Assembly: GCF_001483135.1 (NCBI RefSeq)
Contig: NZ_LNAL01000006.1
Coordinates: 62,003 to 126,002, forward strand
Direction of reading: 5' to 3'
From: Solirubrum puertoriconensis
GTDB lineage: Bacteria > Bacteroidota > Bacteroidia > Cytophagales > Hymenobacteraceae
Length of the DNA stretch: 64,000 nucleotides
Shown: piece by piece, positions 36,544 through 45,270 of the stretch
Numbering within the stretch: the first letter of the stretch is position 1
Layout of the letters: every line of letters starts with the position of its first letter
Notes under the pieces: model-generated
What the model was told of the DNA's origin: nothing
Seen by the model: the letters and a program-made list of their open reading frames with translations, nothing else
Databases searched by the model: none
Position numbers and translations under genes: made by a program

Positions 36544-36574
36544 TTTGCGCTTCTTTCGGTACTACTTACATTTG
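36544..36574 (+). promoter_or_regulatory. Promoter of sucA
   Basis: TTTG (36544-36547), exactly 19 bases, then TACATTTG (36567-36574): a perfect Bacteroidota-type promoter. The expected start is about 18 bases before the ATG. Confidence 0.8.
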
Positions 36575-36598
36575 CCTTTTCCAACATAGCCGTTCTCC

Positions 36599-39451
36599 AT
36601 GGACGCATACTCTTATATCGCCAACGCCCACGGCGACTACATCGACCAGCTGTACCAAGCCTATAAAAACGACCCCGAGTCGGTTGATTTCGGCTGGCGC
36701 AAGTTTTTCGAAGGTTTTGACTTCTCGCAAGCCTACCCCGAGGATGGCCAGAACGGCCAGGAGGTAGGCACCGGCGTGCTTACCAAAGCTGCCTCTACCA
36801 TCGGCACCACGGCCATCAGCTCGTCGGACGCGGTATCGGCAGACAAGGAGACGGCCGTGCGCAACCTCATTCATGCGTACCGGAGCCGCGGCCACCTAGT
36901 GGCCCGCACCAACCCGGTGCGCGAACGGAAAGACCGTAAGGCCCGCTTGAGCCTGTCGGATTTTGGCCTGAGCGAAGCCGACCTCGATACCACCTTTAAA
37001 AACGGTGAGCTGCTAGGCCTGGGTAGCGGTGCTAAGCTACGCGACATCATCGATGCCCTGCAGAAAATTTATACCCGCACCATCGGGTTCGAGTACATGT
37101 ACATCCGCGACCCGCAGGTGCTCGACTGGTTCCGCAACAAAGTGGAGCGCGACTCGCTGTCGTTTAACCCCGGCGTTGAGTACAAAAAGCGCATCCTCAG
37201 CAAGCTGAACGAGGCCGTAGTGTTCGAGAACTTCTTGCACACGAAGTTCCTAGGTCAGAAGCGCTTCTCGCTTGAAGGCGGCGAAACCACCATTCCGGCG
37301 CTCGATGCCATCATCCAGAAGGGTGCTGAGCTGGGCGTAGAGGAAGTTGTGGTGGGCATGGCGCACCGCGGCCGCCTCAACGTGCTGGCCAACATCATGG
37401 GCAAAACGTACGAGCAGATCTTCTCGGAATTCGAGGGCACTGCCGTACCGGACCTGACCATGGGCGACGGCGACGTGAAGTACCACATGGGCTACTCGTC
37501 GGAGGTGGATACCACCGCCGGCAAGAAAGTGCACCTGAAGCTCGCTCCTAACCCCTCGCACCTTGAGGCCGTGAACCCCGTGGTGGAAGGCTTTGTGCGC
37601 GCCAAGCTTGATACGCTCTACAAAGGCGATTTCAACCGCGTGCTGCCCATCCTGATTCATGGCGACGCGGCCGTGGCTGGACAAGGCATCGGCTTCGAGG
37701 TGACGCAGATGTCGCAGCTGGAGGGCTACAAGACTGGCGGCACGGTGCACTTCGTCATCAACAACCAAGTGGGCTTCACCACCGACTTCGAAGATGCCCG
37801 TTCGTCGATTTACTCGACTGACCTAGCGAAAATTATTGACGCGCCGGTGCTGCACGTGAACGGCGACGACCCCGAAGCCGTGGTGTTTGCCGTGCAGCTG
37901 GCCACGGAGTACCGTCAGCAGTTCCACGCCGATATCTTTATTGATATGGTGTGCTACCGCCGCCACGGCCACAACGAGTCGGATGAGCCGAAGTTCACGC
38001 AGCCTTCGCTGTACAACGTCATCAGCAAGCACAAAAACCCGCGCGAGGTATACAACGAAACGTTGGTGCAGCGCGGCGAAGTGGATGCCAAGCTGGCCGA
38101 GCAGATGGACCGCGAGTTCCGCGACTTGCTGCAAGCCCGCCTCGACATGGTGAAGCAGAAGCCACTGCCCTACAACTACCAAGCCCTCGAAAACGAGTGG
38201 CGCAACCTAGGCCGTGCCAAAGCCGAAGACTTTAACCAGTCGCCGGAAACGGGCATCAGCGAGGCAGTAGTTGAGAAAGTAGCCAAGGCTCTGACGACCA
38301 TTCCGGAGAGCTTTAAGCCCATCAAGCAGATTGAAAACCTGCTGAAGGAGCGCCGCAAGATGTTCTACGAAACGCGCGTGCTCAACTGGGCGGCCGGCGA
38401 ACAGCTGGCCTACGGCTCGCTGCTGCTCGAAAACAAGATTGTGCGCGTGAGCGGCCAAGACGTGCAGCGGGGCACTTTCTCGCACCGCCACGCCGTGCTG
38501 CACGATGCCGTTACCTCGGCGCCGTACACGCCGCTCAACCACATCGAGGGTGAGCACGAAGAGTTGCGCATCTACAACTCGCTGCTGAGCGAGTACGGCG
38601 TGCTGGGCTTCGAATTTGGCTACGCCATGGCCAACCCCTCGGCGCTGGTTATTTGGGAAGCTCAGTTTGGCGACTTCGCAAACGGCGCCCAAACGATGAT
38701 CGACCAGTTCATCTCATCGTCGGAAAGCAAGTGGCAGCGCATGAACGGCCTCGTGATGCAATTGCCTCACGGTTATGAAGGCCAGGGCCCCGAGCACTCC
38801 AATGCCCGTCCCGAGCGTTTCCTGCAGCTGTCGGCCGAGCTGAACATGGTGGTGGCCAACATCACCACGCCGGCCAACTTCTTCCACTTGCTGCGTCGCC
38901 AGCTGGCCTGGAATTTCCGCAAGCCCTGCGTGGTAATGTCGCCGAAGTCCTTGCTCCGTCACCCGCTGTGCATGTCGCCGGTAGAGGAGTTTACCTCGGG
39001 CGGCTTCCGCGAAGTGCTGGGCGATACCTACGCCGACGCCAAAAAGGTGAAGCGCGTGCTGCTGTGCTCGGGCAAGGTGTACTACGACCTGCTGGAGGAG
39101 CAAACCAAGAGCGAGCATAAGGATGTAGCCATTGTACGCCTCGAGCAGCTGCACCCCTTCCCGCAAACGCAGCTGGCCGCCGAGCTGGCCAAGTACCCCA
39201 AGGCCGAGCTGATCTGGGTTCAGGAAGAGCCCGAAAACATGGGCTACTGGAACTACATGCTCCGCTACATGCGCCGCGAACTGGCCGATGTGGTGGCTCG
39301 TAAGCCTTCGGCTTCGCCCGCTACCGGCTACAACAAGGTGCACGTGCAGGAGCAAAAGCAAATCGTGGCCCGGGCCTTCGGCATCAAGCAAAACGAAGTC
39401 GAAGACCAGAACATCAAGACCACGGCCGCCACGGCTAAGCGCGTAGACTAA
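36599..39451 (+). CDS. sucA: 2-oxoglutarate dehydrogenase E1 component
   Basis: Thiamine-dependent E1 of the 2-oxoglutarate dehydrogenase complex in the TCA cycle. 950 residues, full length. The N-terminus (MDAYSYIANAHGDYIDQLYQ) is the segment that engages E2. Landmarks: GFEYMYIRDPQVLDWFRNKV, RFSLEGGETTIPALD, GMAHRGRLNVLANIMGK, HLKLAPNPSHLEAVNPVVEG, the TPP/Mg region HGDAAVAGQGIGFE from His354, FTTDFEDARSS, and VCYRRHGHNESDEP. In the C-terminal half: QRGTFSHRHAVLHD, LWEAQFGDF-type IWEAQFGDFANGAQTMIDQF, and WVQEEPENMGYW. sucB follows after 116 bases on the same strand. Confidence 0.97.
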   Translation: MDAYSYIANAHGDYIDQLYQAYKNDPESVDFGWRKFFEGFDFSQAYPEDGQNGQEVGTGVLTKAASTIGTTAISSSDAVSADKETAVRNLIHAYRSRGHLVARTNPVRERKDRKARLSLSDFGLSEADLDTTFKNGELLGLGSGAKLRDIIDALQKIYTRTIGFEYMYIRDPQVLDWFRNKVERDSLSFNPGVEYKKRILSKLNEAVVFENFLHTKFLGQKRFSLEGGETTIPALDAIIQKGAELGVEEVVVGMAHRGRLNVLANIMGKTYEQIFSEFEGTAVPDLTMGDGDVKYHMGYSSEVDTTAGKKVHLKLAPNPSHLEAVNPVVEGFVRAKLDTLYKGDFNRVLPILIHGDAAVAGQGIGFEVTQMSQLEGYKTGGTVHFVINNQVGFTTDFEDARSSIYSTDLAKIIDAPVLHVNGDDPEAVVFAVQLATEYRQQFHADIFIDMVCYRRHGHNESDEPKFTQPSLYNVISKHKNPREVYNETLVQRGEVDAKLAEQMDREFRDLLQARLDMVKQKPLPYNYQALENEWRNLGRAKAEDFNQSPETGISEAVVEKVAKALTTIPESFKPIKQIENLLKERRKMFYETRVLNWAAGEQLAYGSLLLENKIVRVSGQDVQRGTFSHRHAVLHDAVTSAPYTPLNHIEGEHEELRIYNSLLSEYGVLGFEFGYAMANPSALVIWEAQFGDFANGAQTMIDQFISSSESKWQRMNGLVMQLPHGYEGQGPEHSNARPERFLQLSAELNMVVANITTPANFFHLLRRQLAWNFRKPCVVMSPKSLLRHPLCMSPVEEFTSGGFREVLGDTYADAKKVKRVLLCSGKVYYDLLEEQTKSEHKDVAIVRLEQLHPFPQTQLAAELAKYPKAELIWVQEEPENMGYWNYMLRYMRRELADVVARKPSASPATGYNKVHVQEQKQIVARAFGIKQNEVEDQNIKTTAATAKRVD

Positions 39452-39567
39452 GCCGAACGTAACGCGGCAGTAGCGCAGATTGGTAAATCCGCACTGCTGC
39501 TGCGCTACATTCAGCGGAGCTTCCTACTTTCCCATATCCAACGACATCCTTTCCCACCAGCTAGTAC

Positions 39568-41235
39568 ATGGCTCTGGAAATCAAAATACCCGCCGTCGGC
39601 GAATCCATCACGGAAGTAACCATCGCCAAATGGCTTAAGAAAGACGGCGAGGCCGTGAAGCGCGACGAAGTAATTGCCGAACTGGAGTCGGACAAGGCTA
39701 CGTTTGAGCTGCCTGCCGAGGGCAACGGCACCCTGACGATTCGCGTGGCCGAAGGCGAAACCATTGGCATCGGTACGGTTATCGCCGAAATTAGCGGCGA
39801 TGGTGCTGTGGCCTCGGCTCCGGCGGCTGCACCTGCCGCTGCTGCTACCACCTCGACACCCGCTGCCGACCCGGTAACGCAAGGCGAGCAAAACCCGCAG
39901 GCCAGCAACCAGTCGGGCTACGGCGGTTCGCAAGCCGGCTCGGCCAATACCCCCACCAACGCAGCTACGGCTGATGGCGGCAACGCTGGTGGCGGCACCG
40001 TAGAAATGAAAATCCCGACCGTCGGCGAATCCATCACGGAAGTAACCGTAGCCAAGTGGCTTAAGAAAGACGGCGAGGCCGTGAAGCGCGACGAAGTAAT
40101 TGCCGAGTTGGAATCGGACAAGGCTACGTTCGAGCTGCCTTCGGAGGCTAGCGGCACGCTGCGCCACGCCGTGAAAGAAGGCGAAACCATTGGCATTGGA
40201 GCGGTAATTGCCCGCATCGAGGGTGCTGGCGCTTCGGCTGCCGCGGCCCCGGCGGCTGCTCCGCAGGCAGCCGCTGCTGCTCCGGCCGCTTCGGCCACGG
40301 TAGGTGGTAGCTCAGCTTACGCTGCTGGTACGCCTTCGCCGGCTGCTGGCAAAATCCTCGACGAGAAAGGCATCAACGCTGCCAACGTGCAAGGCACCGG
40401 CCGCGATGGTCGCATCACCAAAGAGGACGCCCTGAAAGCCCAGCCCCAAGCGGCTGCTCCGGCAGCTGCCCCGTCGCCGGCCGCTGCTGCCCCTGCACCG
40501 CAGGCCCAAGCTGCTGCTCCGGTTGCTGCCGGCAACCGCAACCAGCGTCGCGAACGGATGAGCAACCTGCGCAAAACGGTTTCGCGCCGCCTGGTAGCCG
40601 TGAAAAACGAAACGGCCATGCTCACCACGTTCAACGAGGTGAACATGCAGCCCATCATGGACCTGCGCAACAAGTTCAAAGACAAGTTCAAGGAGAAGCA
40701 CTCGGTGGGCCTCGGCTTCATGTCGTTCTTCACCAAGGCGGTGTGCGTAGCCCTGCAAGAGTGGCCGGCCGTGAATGCCCAGATCGACGGTACCGACATC
40801 GTGTACAACGATTTCTGCGACATCAGCATCGCCGTATCGGCTCCGAAAGGCTTGGTGGTGCCGGTAATCCGCAACGCCGAGCAGCTGTCGTTCGATGGTA
40901 TCGAGAAGGAAATCGTGCGCCTGGCTACGCTGGCCCGCGACAACAAGCTCACCATCGAGCAGATGACCGGCGGTACGTTCACCATCACCAACGGAGGGGT
41001 GTTCGGCTCGATGATGAGCACGCCGATTATCAACGCGCCGCAGTCGGCCATCCTGGGTATGCACAACATCGTGCAGCGCCCCATCGCCGAAAACGGCCAG
41101 GTGGTAATCCGCCCGATGATGTACCTAGCCCTGAGCTACGACCACCGCATTATCGACGGCCGCGAGTCGGTGTCGTTCCTGGTGCGCGTGAAGGAGCTAC
41201 TCGAAGATCCGACCCGTTTGCTGCTAGGGGTGTAA
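39568..41235 (+). CDS. sucB: Dihydrolipoyllysine succinyltransferase (E2) with two lipoyl domains
   Basis: Core E2 of the 2-oxoglutarate dehydrogenase complex. 555 residues. Two lipoyl domains, residues ~1-78 and ~145-220, each with the lipoate lysine in [10 protein letters not shown] (Lys43 and Lys185). Ala/Pro-rich linkers separate them. The E3-binding domain is at ~255-290 ([33 protein letters not shown]). The catalytic acetyltransferase-type domain is from ~325 ([20 protein letters not shown]) to the end, with active-site [13 protein letters not shown]. Most SucB proteins have one lipoyl domain. The two copies here are almost identical at DNA level. It is downstream of sucA and followed by a strong terminator, so sucAB form a unit. 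Confidence 0.95.
   Translation: MALEIKIPAVGESITEVTIAKWLKKDGEAVKRDEVIAELESDKATFELPAEGNGTLTIRVAEGETIGIGTVIAEISGDGAVASAPAAAPAAAATTSTPAADPVTQGEQNPQASNQSGYGGSQAGSANTPTNAATADGGNAGGGTVEMKIPTVGESITEVTVAKWLKKDGEAVKRDEVIAELESDKATFELPSEASGTLRHAVKEGETIGIGAVIARIEGAGASAAAAPAAAPQAAAAAPAASATVGGSSAYAAGTPSPAAGKILDEKGINAANVQGTGRDGRITKEDALKAQPQAAAPAAAPSPAAAAPAPQAQAAAPVAAGNRNQRRERMSNLRKTVSRRLVAVKNETAMLTTFNEVNMQPIMDLRNKFKDKFKEKHSVGLGFMSFFTKAVCVALQEWPAVNAQIDGTDIVYNDFCDISIAVSAPKGLVVPVIRNAEQLSFDGIEKEIVRLATLARDNKLTIEQMTGGTFTITNGGVFGSMMSTPIINAPQSAILGMHNIVQRPIAENGQVVIRPMMYLALSYDHRIIDGRESVSFLVRVKELLEDPTRLLLGV
39595..39714 (+). repeat. Lipoyl-domain direct repeat, copy 1
   Basis: 120 bases coding for lipoyl domain 1. They match 40021-40140 with about 7 mismatches, mostly silent, at an offset of exactly 426 bases (142 codons). 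Confidence 0.9.
40021..40140 (+). repeat. Lipoyl-domain direct repeat, copy 2
   Basis: Coding for lipoyl domain 2; near-identical partner of 39595-39714. The linkers on each side are not repeated to the same degree, which points to recent duplication or gene conversion limited to the domain. Confidence 0.9.
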
Positions 41236-41253
41236 GTCACCTAGGCACCTTTG

Positions 41254-41293
41254 CAAGAGCCGCACCCCTGTGTAGGGGTGCGGCTCTTGTTTT
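41254..41293 (+). terminator. Terminator of sucAB
   Basis: A 16-bp perfect stem (CAAGAGCCGCACCCCT and its complement) with a GTGT loop, followed by TTTTA. Confidence 0.92.
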
Positions 41294-41464
41294 ATGCGCC
41301 TACTACTTGGCTAGAAGGTGATAGGAGAGAGCTATCGTAACAGGAAATGGTGGGGTTAGTAGTCTAGGGTGATTTATTATAATTGAATATTGCTAAGACT
41401 GGTCGAAACCATGAAAAACGAAGTAAACAAGGCTGATGTAAGTTATTATTGCGTGTAGGCTGTA

Positions 41465-41493
41465 TTTGCTACGTATTATCCGCAATATCTTTG
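41465..41493 (+). promoter_or_regulatory. Promoter upstream of the Fnr-type gene
   Basis: TTTG (41465-41468), 17 bases, TATCTTTG (41486-41493). The -7 box is perfect and the spacing is two short of the usual 19. Confidence 0.55.
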
Positions 41494-41693
41494 CGGTTGG
41501 GTTCGGTGGTAATGTTGTATTATATCGCGCTGTTTGAATGTTTACTGGAGTTGATGACGGACAGTTGGCCGGGTATCTAAGGAAAGTAACAGGCAGTGTT
41601 TATGCACCATTAGCCGCTTGGGCTTCGAGCAAGCTATCCGGAAAACAAGCCTATTGCCTACCCAACTAGTAGGCGGCCAACGCAAACCTTACT

Positions 41694-42404
41694 ATGAGAA
41701 AAGTGCCCCAGCTGGCACCAAGTAATTGCCAGAACTGCCCGCGCCGACAACAATCTGTGCTGGGGTGCTGCCAATTACCCGAGCTAAACCTGATCGAAGG
41801 CGGAAAGTCCTTCCAGGTGTACCAGAAAGGCCAGATCATCTTTCGGGAGGGCAGCCGCCTCAACAGCCTATACTGCATCTTCCAAGGCAAGGTGAAGATG
41901 ATAAAAACGGGCGGCGACGGCAAGGAGCAGATTATGCGCTTCATGACGGAAGGCGGTACCATGGGCTACCGTGGCCTGATCAGCGATGCGCCCAAATCGT
42001 GCTCGGCCGTAGCGCTGGAGGATTGCGTGGTGTGCACGGTGCCCAAGGCCGACGTGCTCAGTATTATGGAGCAAAACTCGCAGTTTACGCACGCGCTGCT
42101 GCGTCAGCTTACGCTGTTGCTGAACGAGGCCGAAGCCCGCATGCTGCACATGACCTACAAGCCCGTGCGCGAACGGCTGGCCGAAGCCTTAATGCTGCTG
42201 CACCGCACTTTCTGCCAAGAAGACCGAGCTTCCGCCATTCCCATTTCGCGCGACGACTTAGCTTCGTTGATCGGAACGGCAACCGAAACGGCTAGCCGCC
42301 TTGTATCCGAGTTTAAAGAGGAAGGCCTTATCACCACCAAAGGCAGCAAAATCACCATCCTAAACGCCGCTACGCTAACGCAGATTTCTACTCAGTACGA
42401 CTAA
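41694..42404 (+). CDS. Crp/Fnr-family regulator, Fnr-like
   Basis: 236 residues. An N-terminal cysteine cluster (Cys12, Cys15, Cys25, Cys26 in NCQNCP and LGCC) precedes the cyclic-nucleotide-binding-type domain (ISFREGSRLNSLYCIFQGKV-like segment, residues ~35-140) and the dimerisation helix. The C-terminal winged helix reads ISRDDLASLIGTATETASRL; the recognition positions Glu198, Ser201 and Arg202 are those by which E. coli Fnr reads TTGAT. The Cys spacing differs from E. coli Fnr, so an oxygen-sensing iron-sulphur cluster is likely but not proven. Matching TGAy-N4-rTCA sites occur before the Roadblock gene, ccoI and ccoNO. I infer it is their regulator. Confidence 0.85.
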   Translation: MRKVPQLAPSNCQNCPRRQQSVLGCCQLPELNLIEGGKSFQVYQKGQIIFREGSRLNSLYCIFQGKVKMIKTGGDGKEQIMRFMTEGGTMGYRGLISDAPKSCSAVALEDCVVCTVPKADVLSIMEQNSQFTHALLRQLTLLLNEAEARMLHMTYKPVRERLAEALMLLHRTFCQEDRASAIPISRDDLASLIGTATETASRLVSEFKEEGLITTKGSKITILNAATLTQISTQYD

Positions 42405-42405
42405 C

Positions 42406-42443
42406 CGACCTAGGCCCTTGCTGCGCAGCAAGGGCCTAGGTCG
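42406..42443. terminator. 38-bp perfect palindrome after the Fnr-type gene
   Basis: Self-complementary around 42424/42425; arms CGACCTAGGCCCTTGCTGC. It carries CCTAGG in both arms. There is no T tract of its own; a classic terminator follows at once. Confidence 0.75.
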
Positions 42444-42448
42444 CTACC

Positions 42449-42494
42449 AAAGCCCGTAAGCCTTGCAACCTGTAAGACTTACGGGCTTTTTGTG
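42449..42494 (+). terminator. Terminator of the Fnr-type gene
   Basis: A 12-bp perfect stem AAAGCCCGTAAG / CTTACGGGCTTT, loop 17 bases, tail TTTTTGTG. Confidence 0.85.
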
Positions 42495-42570
42495 TTTGCG
42501 TAACCAGGGGTGTAAATGGTATAAAAGGCAGTACTGGGACTGCCAATATTGACGAGAATCAAAATTGAAT

Positions 42571-42614
42571 TTGATCTAGGTCATTTTTTTAGGGGTAATC
42601 TTTATGGACCTTTG
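42571..42614 (+). promoter_or_regulatory. Fnr-type promoter of the Roadblock cluster
   Basis: TGAT-CTAG-GTCA (42572-42583) is followed by seven T's. Exactly 23 bases after its end comes GACCTTTG (42607-42614). The distance from palindrome centre to the -7 start (29.5 bases) equals that in the ccoI and ccoNO promoters, placing the site near -41.5. Confidence 0.7.
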
Positions 42615-42764
42615 AAGTGTTATAAGTGCTGATTAACAAGTCGTTGGAAGCAAGTTGAGCTGGTTCTGTATGCCGTAGTACAGTGCAAGCAGCAGCCAGC
42701 GGATAGATAACGTTAATAGTACTTTAAGTAGACAGCACTTCAACCACTTACATAAACAACCCTC

Positions 42765-43145
42765 GTGGCTTACTCAGTAAACAACCCCGCTGGCAAAATT
42801 GTACAAGGCGTAATCGACGACCTGCCCACCCTTATGGCTATTGCCGTAGTTGACACTACCTCGGGTATGTCGTTGGCGTCGCACACCAACTCGCCCGGCA
42901 TTAACCCCGATACGGCTGCTGCCTACAACACCGAAGTAGTAAAGCAGAAGCAAAAGGCCATGTCGGCCCTGAAGCTGTCGGGCGAAATCATTGAGGATAT
43001 CCTGATTACGCTCTCCAACCAGCTGCACCTGATTAAGCTGAACAGCACCGGCTCGAAGTTCATTTACCTGGTAGTGAACTCGCGCGATACTAACCTGGCA
43101 ATTGCCCGCGAAGTGCTGCGTTCGCACTCGGCTCAGCTGAACTAA
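42765..43145 (+). CDS. Roadblock/LC7-fold protein, copy 1
   Basis: 126 residues from a GTG start (GTG GCT TAC). Short alternating strands and helices of the Roadblock type: LMAIAVVDTTSGMSLASHT, a long helix INPDTAAAYNTEVVKQKQKA, then IIEDILITLSNQLHLIKLNS, TGSKFIYLVVNSRDTNLAIA and the final helix REVLRSHSAQLN. Roadblock proteins dimerise and often regulate small GTPases (MglB and MglA), but no GTPase gene is near. It shares the signature AAxNTEVVxQKxxA...EDILITL..QLHL with the genes at 43352 and 44584. It has its own Fnr-type promoter. Confidence 0.75.
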   Translation: MAYSVNNPAGKIVQGVIDDLPTLMAIAVVDTTSGMSLASHTNSPGINPDTAAAYNTEVVKQKQKAMSALKLSGEIIEDILITLSNQLHLIKLNSTGSKFIYLVVNSRDTNLAIAREVLRSHSAQLN

Positions 43146-43351
43146 GCTCTTGATTTCTCCTGCTTCGCAACATCTGCGACGCGCCGCGCTCCTGCACTAC
43201 TAACTCACATAACAATGCCGCCATGGCAGGCGGCCAGGCCTAGGTTGCTGGCAGCGGTTGCGAAAGCTGCTGCTGGTAATCTAGTGCCGCTGCTACGCGC
43301 AGCTCCCTCCTCTCTCCGAAAGCTCCGCTCTGCCACCCAACGCGAGGCTGC

Positions 43352-43792
43352 ATGAATATTCCTTTTCTTCAGAAGCTAACCGGGCCGGTGCTCCACAAAG
43401 TGGTGGGCGCGGGGCCTGCAAGTGCCGAGCGCAACGCCGCCGAGCACGTGCTGCAGCGCGTGTTGGCCGGTTTGCCCGAGCTCTTGGCTGCTGCCGTAGT
43501 GCGCATCGATACGGGCCAACTGCTGGCGTGCTATACCACGGCCCGAGAGCTAAACCCGGCGAAAGTAGCTGCCTTCAACGCCGAAGTAGTCAAACAGAAG
43601 CGCATGGCGTTGGCTGCACTGCAGCTCGAAGGCGAGGTGCTGGAAGATATCCTTATCACCCTTACCTCGCAGCTGCATTTACTGCGGGTGTTGGCCGATG
43701 GCGAGCGGGTGTTGTATGTAGCCGTGGACTGCCGCGATACCAACCTAGGCATTGCCCGGGATGTACTGCGCAACTGCGAAGAAGGCGCCTAA
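43352..43792 (+). CDS. Roadblock/LC7-fold protein, copy 2
   Basis: 146 residues from ATG, the most diverged copy. It has an N-terminal extension (MNIPFLQKLTGPVLHKVVGA). The core reads LLAAAVVRIDTGQLLACYTT, LNPAKVAAFNAEVVKQKRMA, VLEDILITLTSQLHLLRVLA, GERVLYVAVDCRDTNLGIAR, DVLRNCEEGA. Gly/Ser-rich positions of copy 1 are replaced by bulkier residues. It lies 206 bases after copy 1. The intervening DNA has several short inverted repeats but no strong terminator, so a shared message is possible. Confidence 0.75.
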   Translation: MNIPFLQKLTGPVLHKVVGAGPASAERNAAEHVLQRVLAGLPELLAAAVVRIDTGQLLACYTTARELNPAKVAAFNAEVVKQKRMALAALQLEGEVLEDILITLTSQLHLLRVLADGERVLYVAVDCRDTNLGIARDVLRNCEEGA

Positions 43793-43877
43793 CGGATTAC
43801 AACGGGGCAGCGAGGAGGCTGAGCAGCAGGCGCACATCAACGCTGTATCTACCCTTCTCCATTTAAATGCTTCTTGT

Positions 43878-44549
43878 ATGAAACTAACTGCTTCACCCTT
43901 CGATCCGAACACGGGTGAACTGTTGCCGGTGTACCGCGACGCTTACCTGCGCGGCGACCTAAGCAAAGCCTCGGCCCGAGCCGTGGAAGAGTACCTGCGC
44001 CGCGACGCCGACCAAGCCCACGAAACGCTTACGCGTTGGCACCAAATCCAAAACGAAGCCGATGAGGCGGCGCCGGGTTGGGTGCGTCGGCAAATTCAAT
44101 ACATCCAGGCCGAGCCGCAGCGCTTTCGCCGGCGGGCTGCTAGCATCGTGACGGGTGCTGCACTGCTGGGCGGCGCCGTGTTTGCTGGCACCAACCTGCC
44201 TAACCGCAACCTGCCTACCGAATCGTTGCCCAACTTCGAAGCCGAGCCGATGATGTCGCCGGCGGCTGAAGCTGCCAGCGCTATCCGGATGGTAACGGTG
44301 AAGGGCCGCATTTTGGGCGAAGATGGTAAACCGCTGGTAGGGGCTACCGTGCTGCAGAAGGGCACGCGCTTTGGCGTGAGCACCGATGCCAACGGAACCT
44401 ACGCCATGCGCGTGCCAGCTGGCCAAAATACGCTGGTGTACGGCTATGGTGGCTACAACGACCAAGAGGTGCAGGTGCAAGCCTCAGCTGCCTCGGCCAA
44501 CGTAACCCTGACGCCCCGCGCCAAGCACCGCCGCTGGTTTTTGTTTTAG
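43878..44549 (+). CDS. Membrane protein with carboxypeptidase-regulatory-like domain
   Basis: 223 residues from MKLTASPFDPNTGELLPVYR. Residues ~1-80 are a helical cytoplasmic domain (YLRGDLSKASARAVEEYLRR, then DADQAHETLTRWHQIQNEAD) whose layout recalls the zinc-less anti-sigma domain. One membrane helix is at ~95-110 (AASIVTGAALLGGAVFAGTN). The outer part, residues ~140-215, is a CarboxypepD_reg-like beta-sandwich (VTVKGRILGEDGKPLVGATV, FGVSTDANGTYAMRVPAGQN). The same domain introduces SusC proteins. It lies between Roadblock copies 2 and 3 (85 and 34 bases), so all four genes probably form one unit. An envelope-to-cytoplasm signalling role is plausible but inferred. Confidence 0.7.
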   Translation: MKLTASPFDPNTGELLPVYRDAYLRGDLSKASARAVEEYLRRDADQAHETLTRWHQIQNEADEAAPGWVRRQIQYIQAEPQRFRRRAASIVTGAALLGGAVFAGTNLPNRNLPTESLPNFEAEPMMSPAAEAASAIRMVTVKGRILGEDGKPLVGATVLQKGTRFGVSTDANGTYAMRVPAGQNTLVYGYGGYNDQEVQVQASAASANVTLTPRAKHRRWFLF

Positions 44550-44583
44550 TCGGCGGCAGGCGCGGTGCCTAACGCTACTTTTT

Positions 44584-45015
44584 GTGAAACCGAAGTCTTA
44601 CCGTAAAAAAACTGCTACCAAACGTGCCCGCTTGGCCGCCCAGGATGCGGCGGCCGGAGCCGGCGAGGTAGTGCAGAATGTACTGGCTGAGCTGCCCGAC
44701 TTGTTGGCCGTAGCCGTGGTTGATGCCCGCACGGGCACCAGCCTGGCTGCGCACTCCAACACGGCAAGTATTGCGCCGGCTACCGCAGCGGCTTTTAACG
44801 CCGAGGTGGTGCGCCAAAAGCAGAAAGCCCTAACGGCGCTCAACCTCATCGATGAGCACATCGAGGACATTCTGATTTCGCTTTCGAATCAGCTGCACCT
44901 CATGAAGCTCGCCGATGGTGGCCGCAAGTTCATTTACCTCGCCGTAAGTGCCCACAATACCAATTTGGCTGCCGCTAGAGAGGTGCTGCGGGTGCAAGCG
45001 GGCCAGCTCGAATAA
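44584..45015 (+). CDS. Roadblock/LC7-fold protein, copy 3
   Basis: 143 residues from a GTG start (GTG AAA CCG). A basic N-terminal tail (KPKSYRKKTATKRARLAAQD) precedes the core, which is closest to copy 1: LLAVAVVDARTGTSLAAHSN, IAPATAAAFNAEVVRQKQKA, HIEDILISLSNQLHLMKLAD, GGRKFIYLAVSAHNTNLAAA, REVLRVQAGQLE. The basic tail is absent from the other two copies and may bind membrane or nucleic acid. It ends the four-gene run. Hairpins at about 45068-45097 and 45107-45157 follow. Confidence 0.75.
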   Translation: MKPKSYRKKTATKRARLAAQDAAAGAGEVVQNVLAELPDLLAVAVVDARTGTSLAAHSNTASIAPATAAAFNAEVVRQKQKALTALNLIDEHIEDILISLSNQLHLMKLADGGRKFIYLAVSAHNTNLAAAREVLRVQAGQLE

Positions 45016-45106
45016 GGGCACCGGCTGCTAGTGTTGGCGGCCGAAGCCCTGCTGATGATGTTGCCGCGACGGCCTAGGCAGCTGCCTACGTGCCGTCCTG
45101 TTTGTG

Positions 45107-45157
45107 CACGACGTGTTTGGCTCCGATTTGGGTAGATAGGAAGCCAGGCACGTCGTG
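45107..45157. terminator. Possible bidirectional terminator
   Basis: CACGACGTG (45107-45115) pairs with CACGTCGTG (45149-45157), with an inner TGGCT/AGCCA. It sits between convergent Roadblock copy 3 and the globin gene. Another hairpin, GACGGC...GCCGTC around GGCAGCTGCC, lies just before it. Confidence 0.5.
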
Positions 45158-45270
45158 TTGCTGTTTGTGGCGGCTGGCGCAAATGGTTAGCTGCAAAAGC
45201 GAACAGCGGCTACCAGAGGGGTTAGGTCTGGGCAGCCGCTGTGCAAAGCTGGTAGTAGTAGGATGCGGTG

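Larger units (their letters stand above)
41236..41693. other. Intergenic region between sucB and the Fnr-type gene
   Basis: About 460 bases. It holds the sucAB terminator and a promoter at 41465-41493. The leader from that promoter to the Fnr ATG would be about 190 bases, long for this genome. I find no gene and no clear Fnr box here, so autoregulation is not evident. Confidence 0.5.
42405..42764. other. Intergenic region upstream of the Roadblock cluster
   Basis: 360 bases holding two hairpins (above), then the Fnr-type promoter at 42571-42614 and a leader of about 145 bases before the GTG start. No gene is seen. Confidence 0.5.

Noticed and set aside
42406-42494. Repeated hairpins after the Fnr gene as a CRISPR-like array
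   Set aside because: The two hairpins differ in sequence and there are no regular spacers.
42571-42584. Treating the CTAG in the Fnr-like site before the Roadblock gene as just another CCTAGG copy
   Set aside because: The sequence is TCTAGG, not CCTAGG, and the exact spacing to the -7 box matches the two cco promoters.
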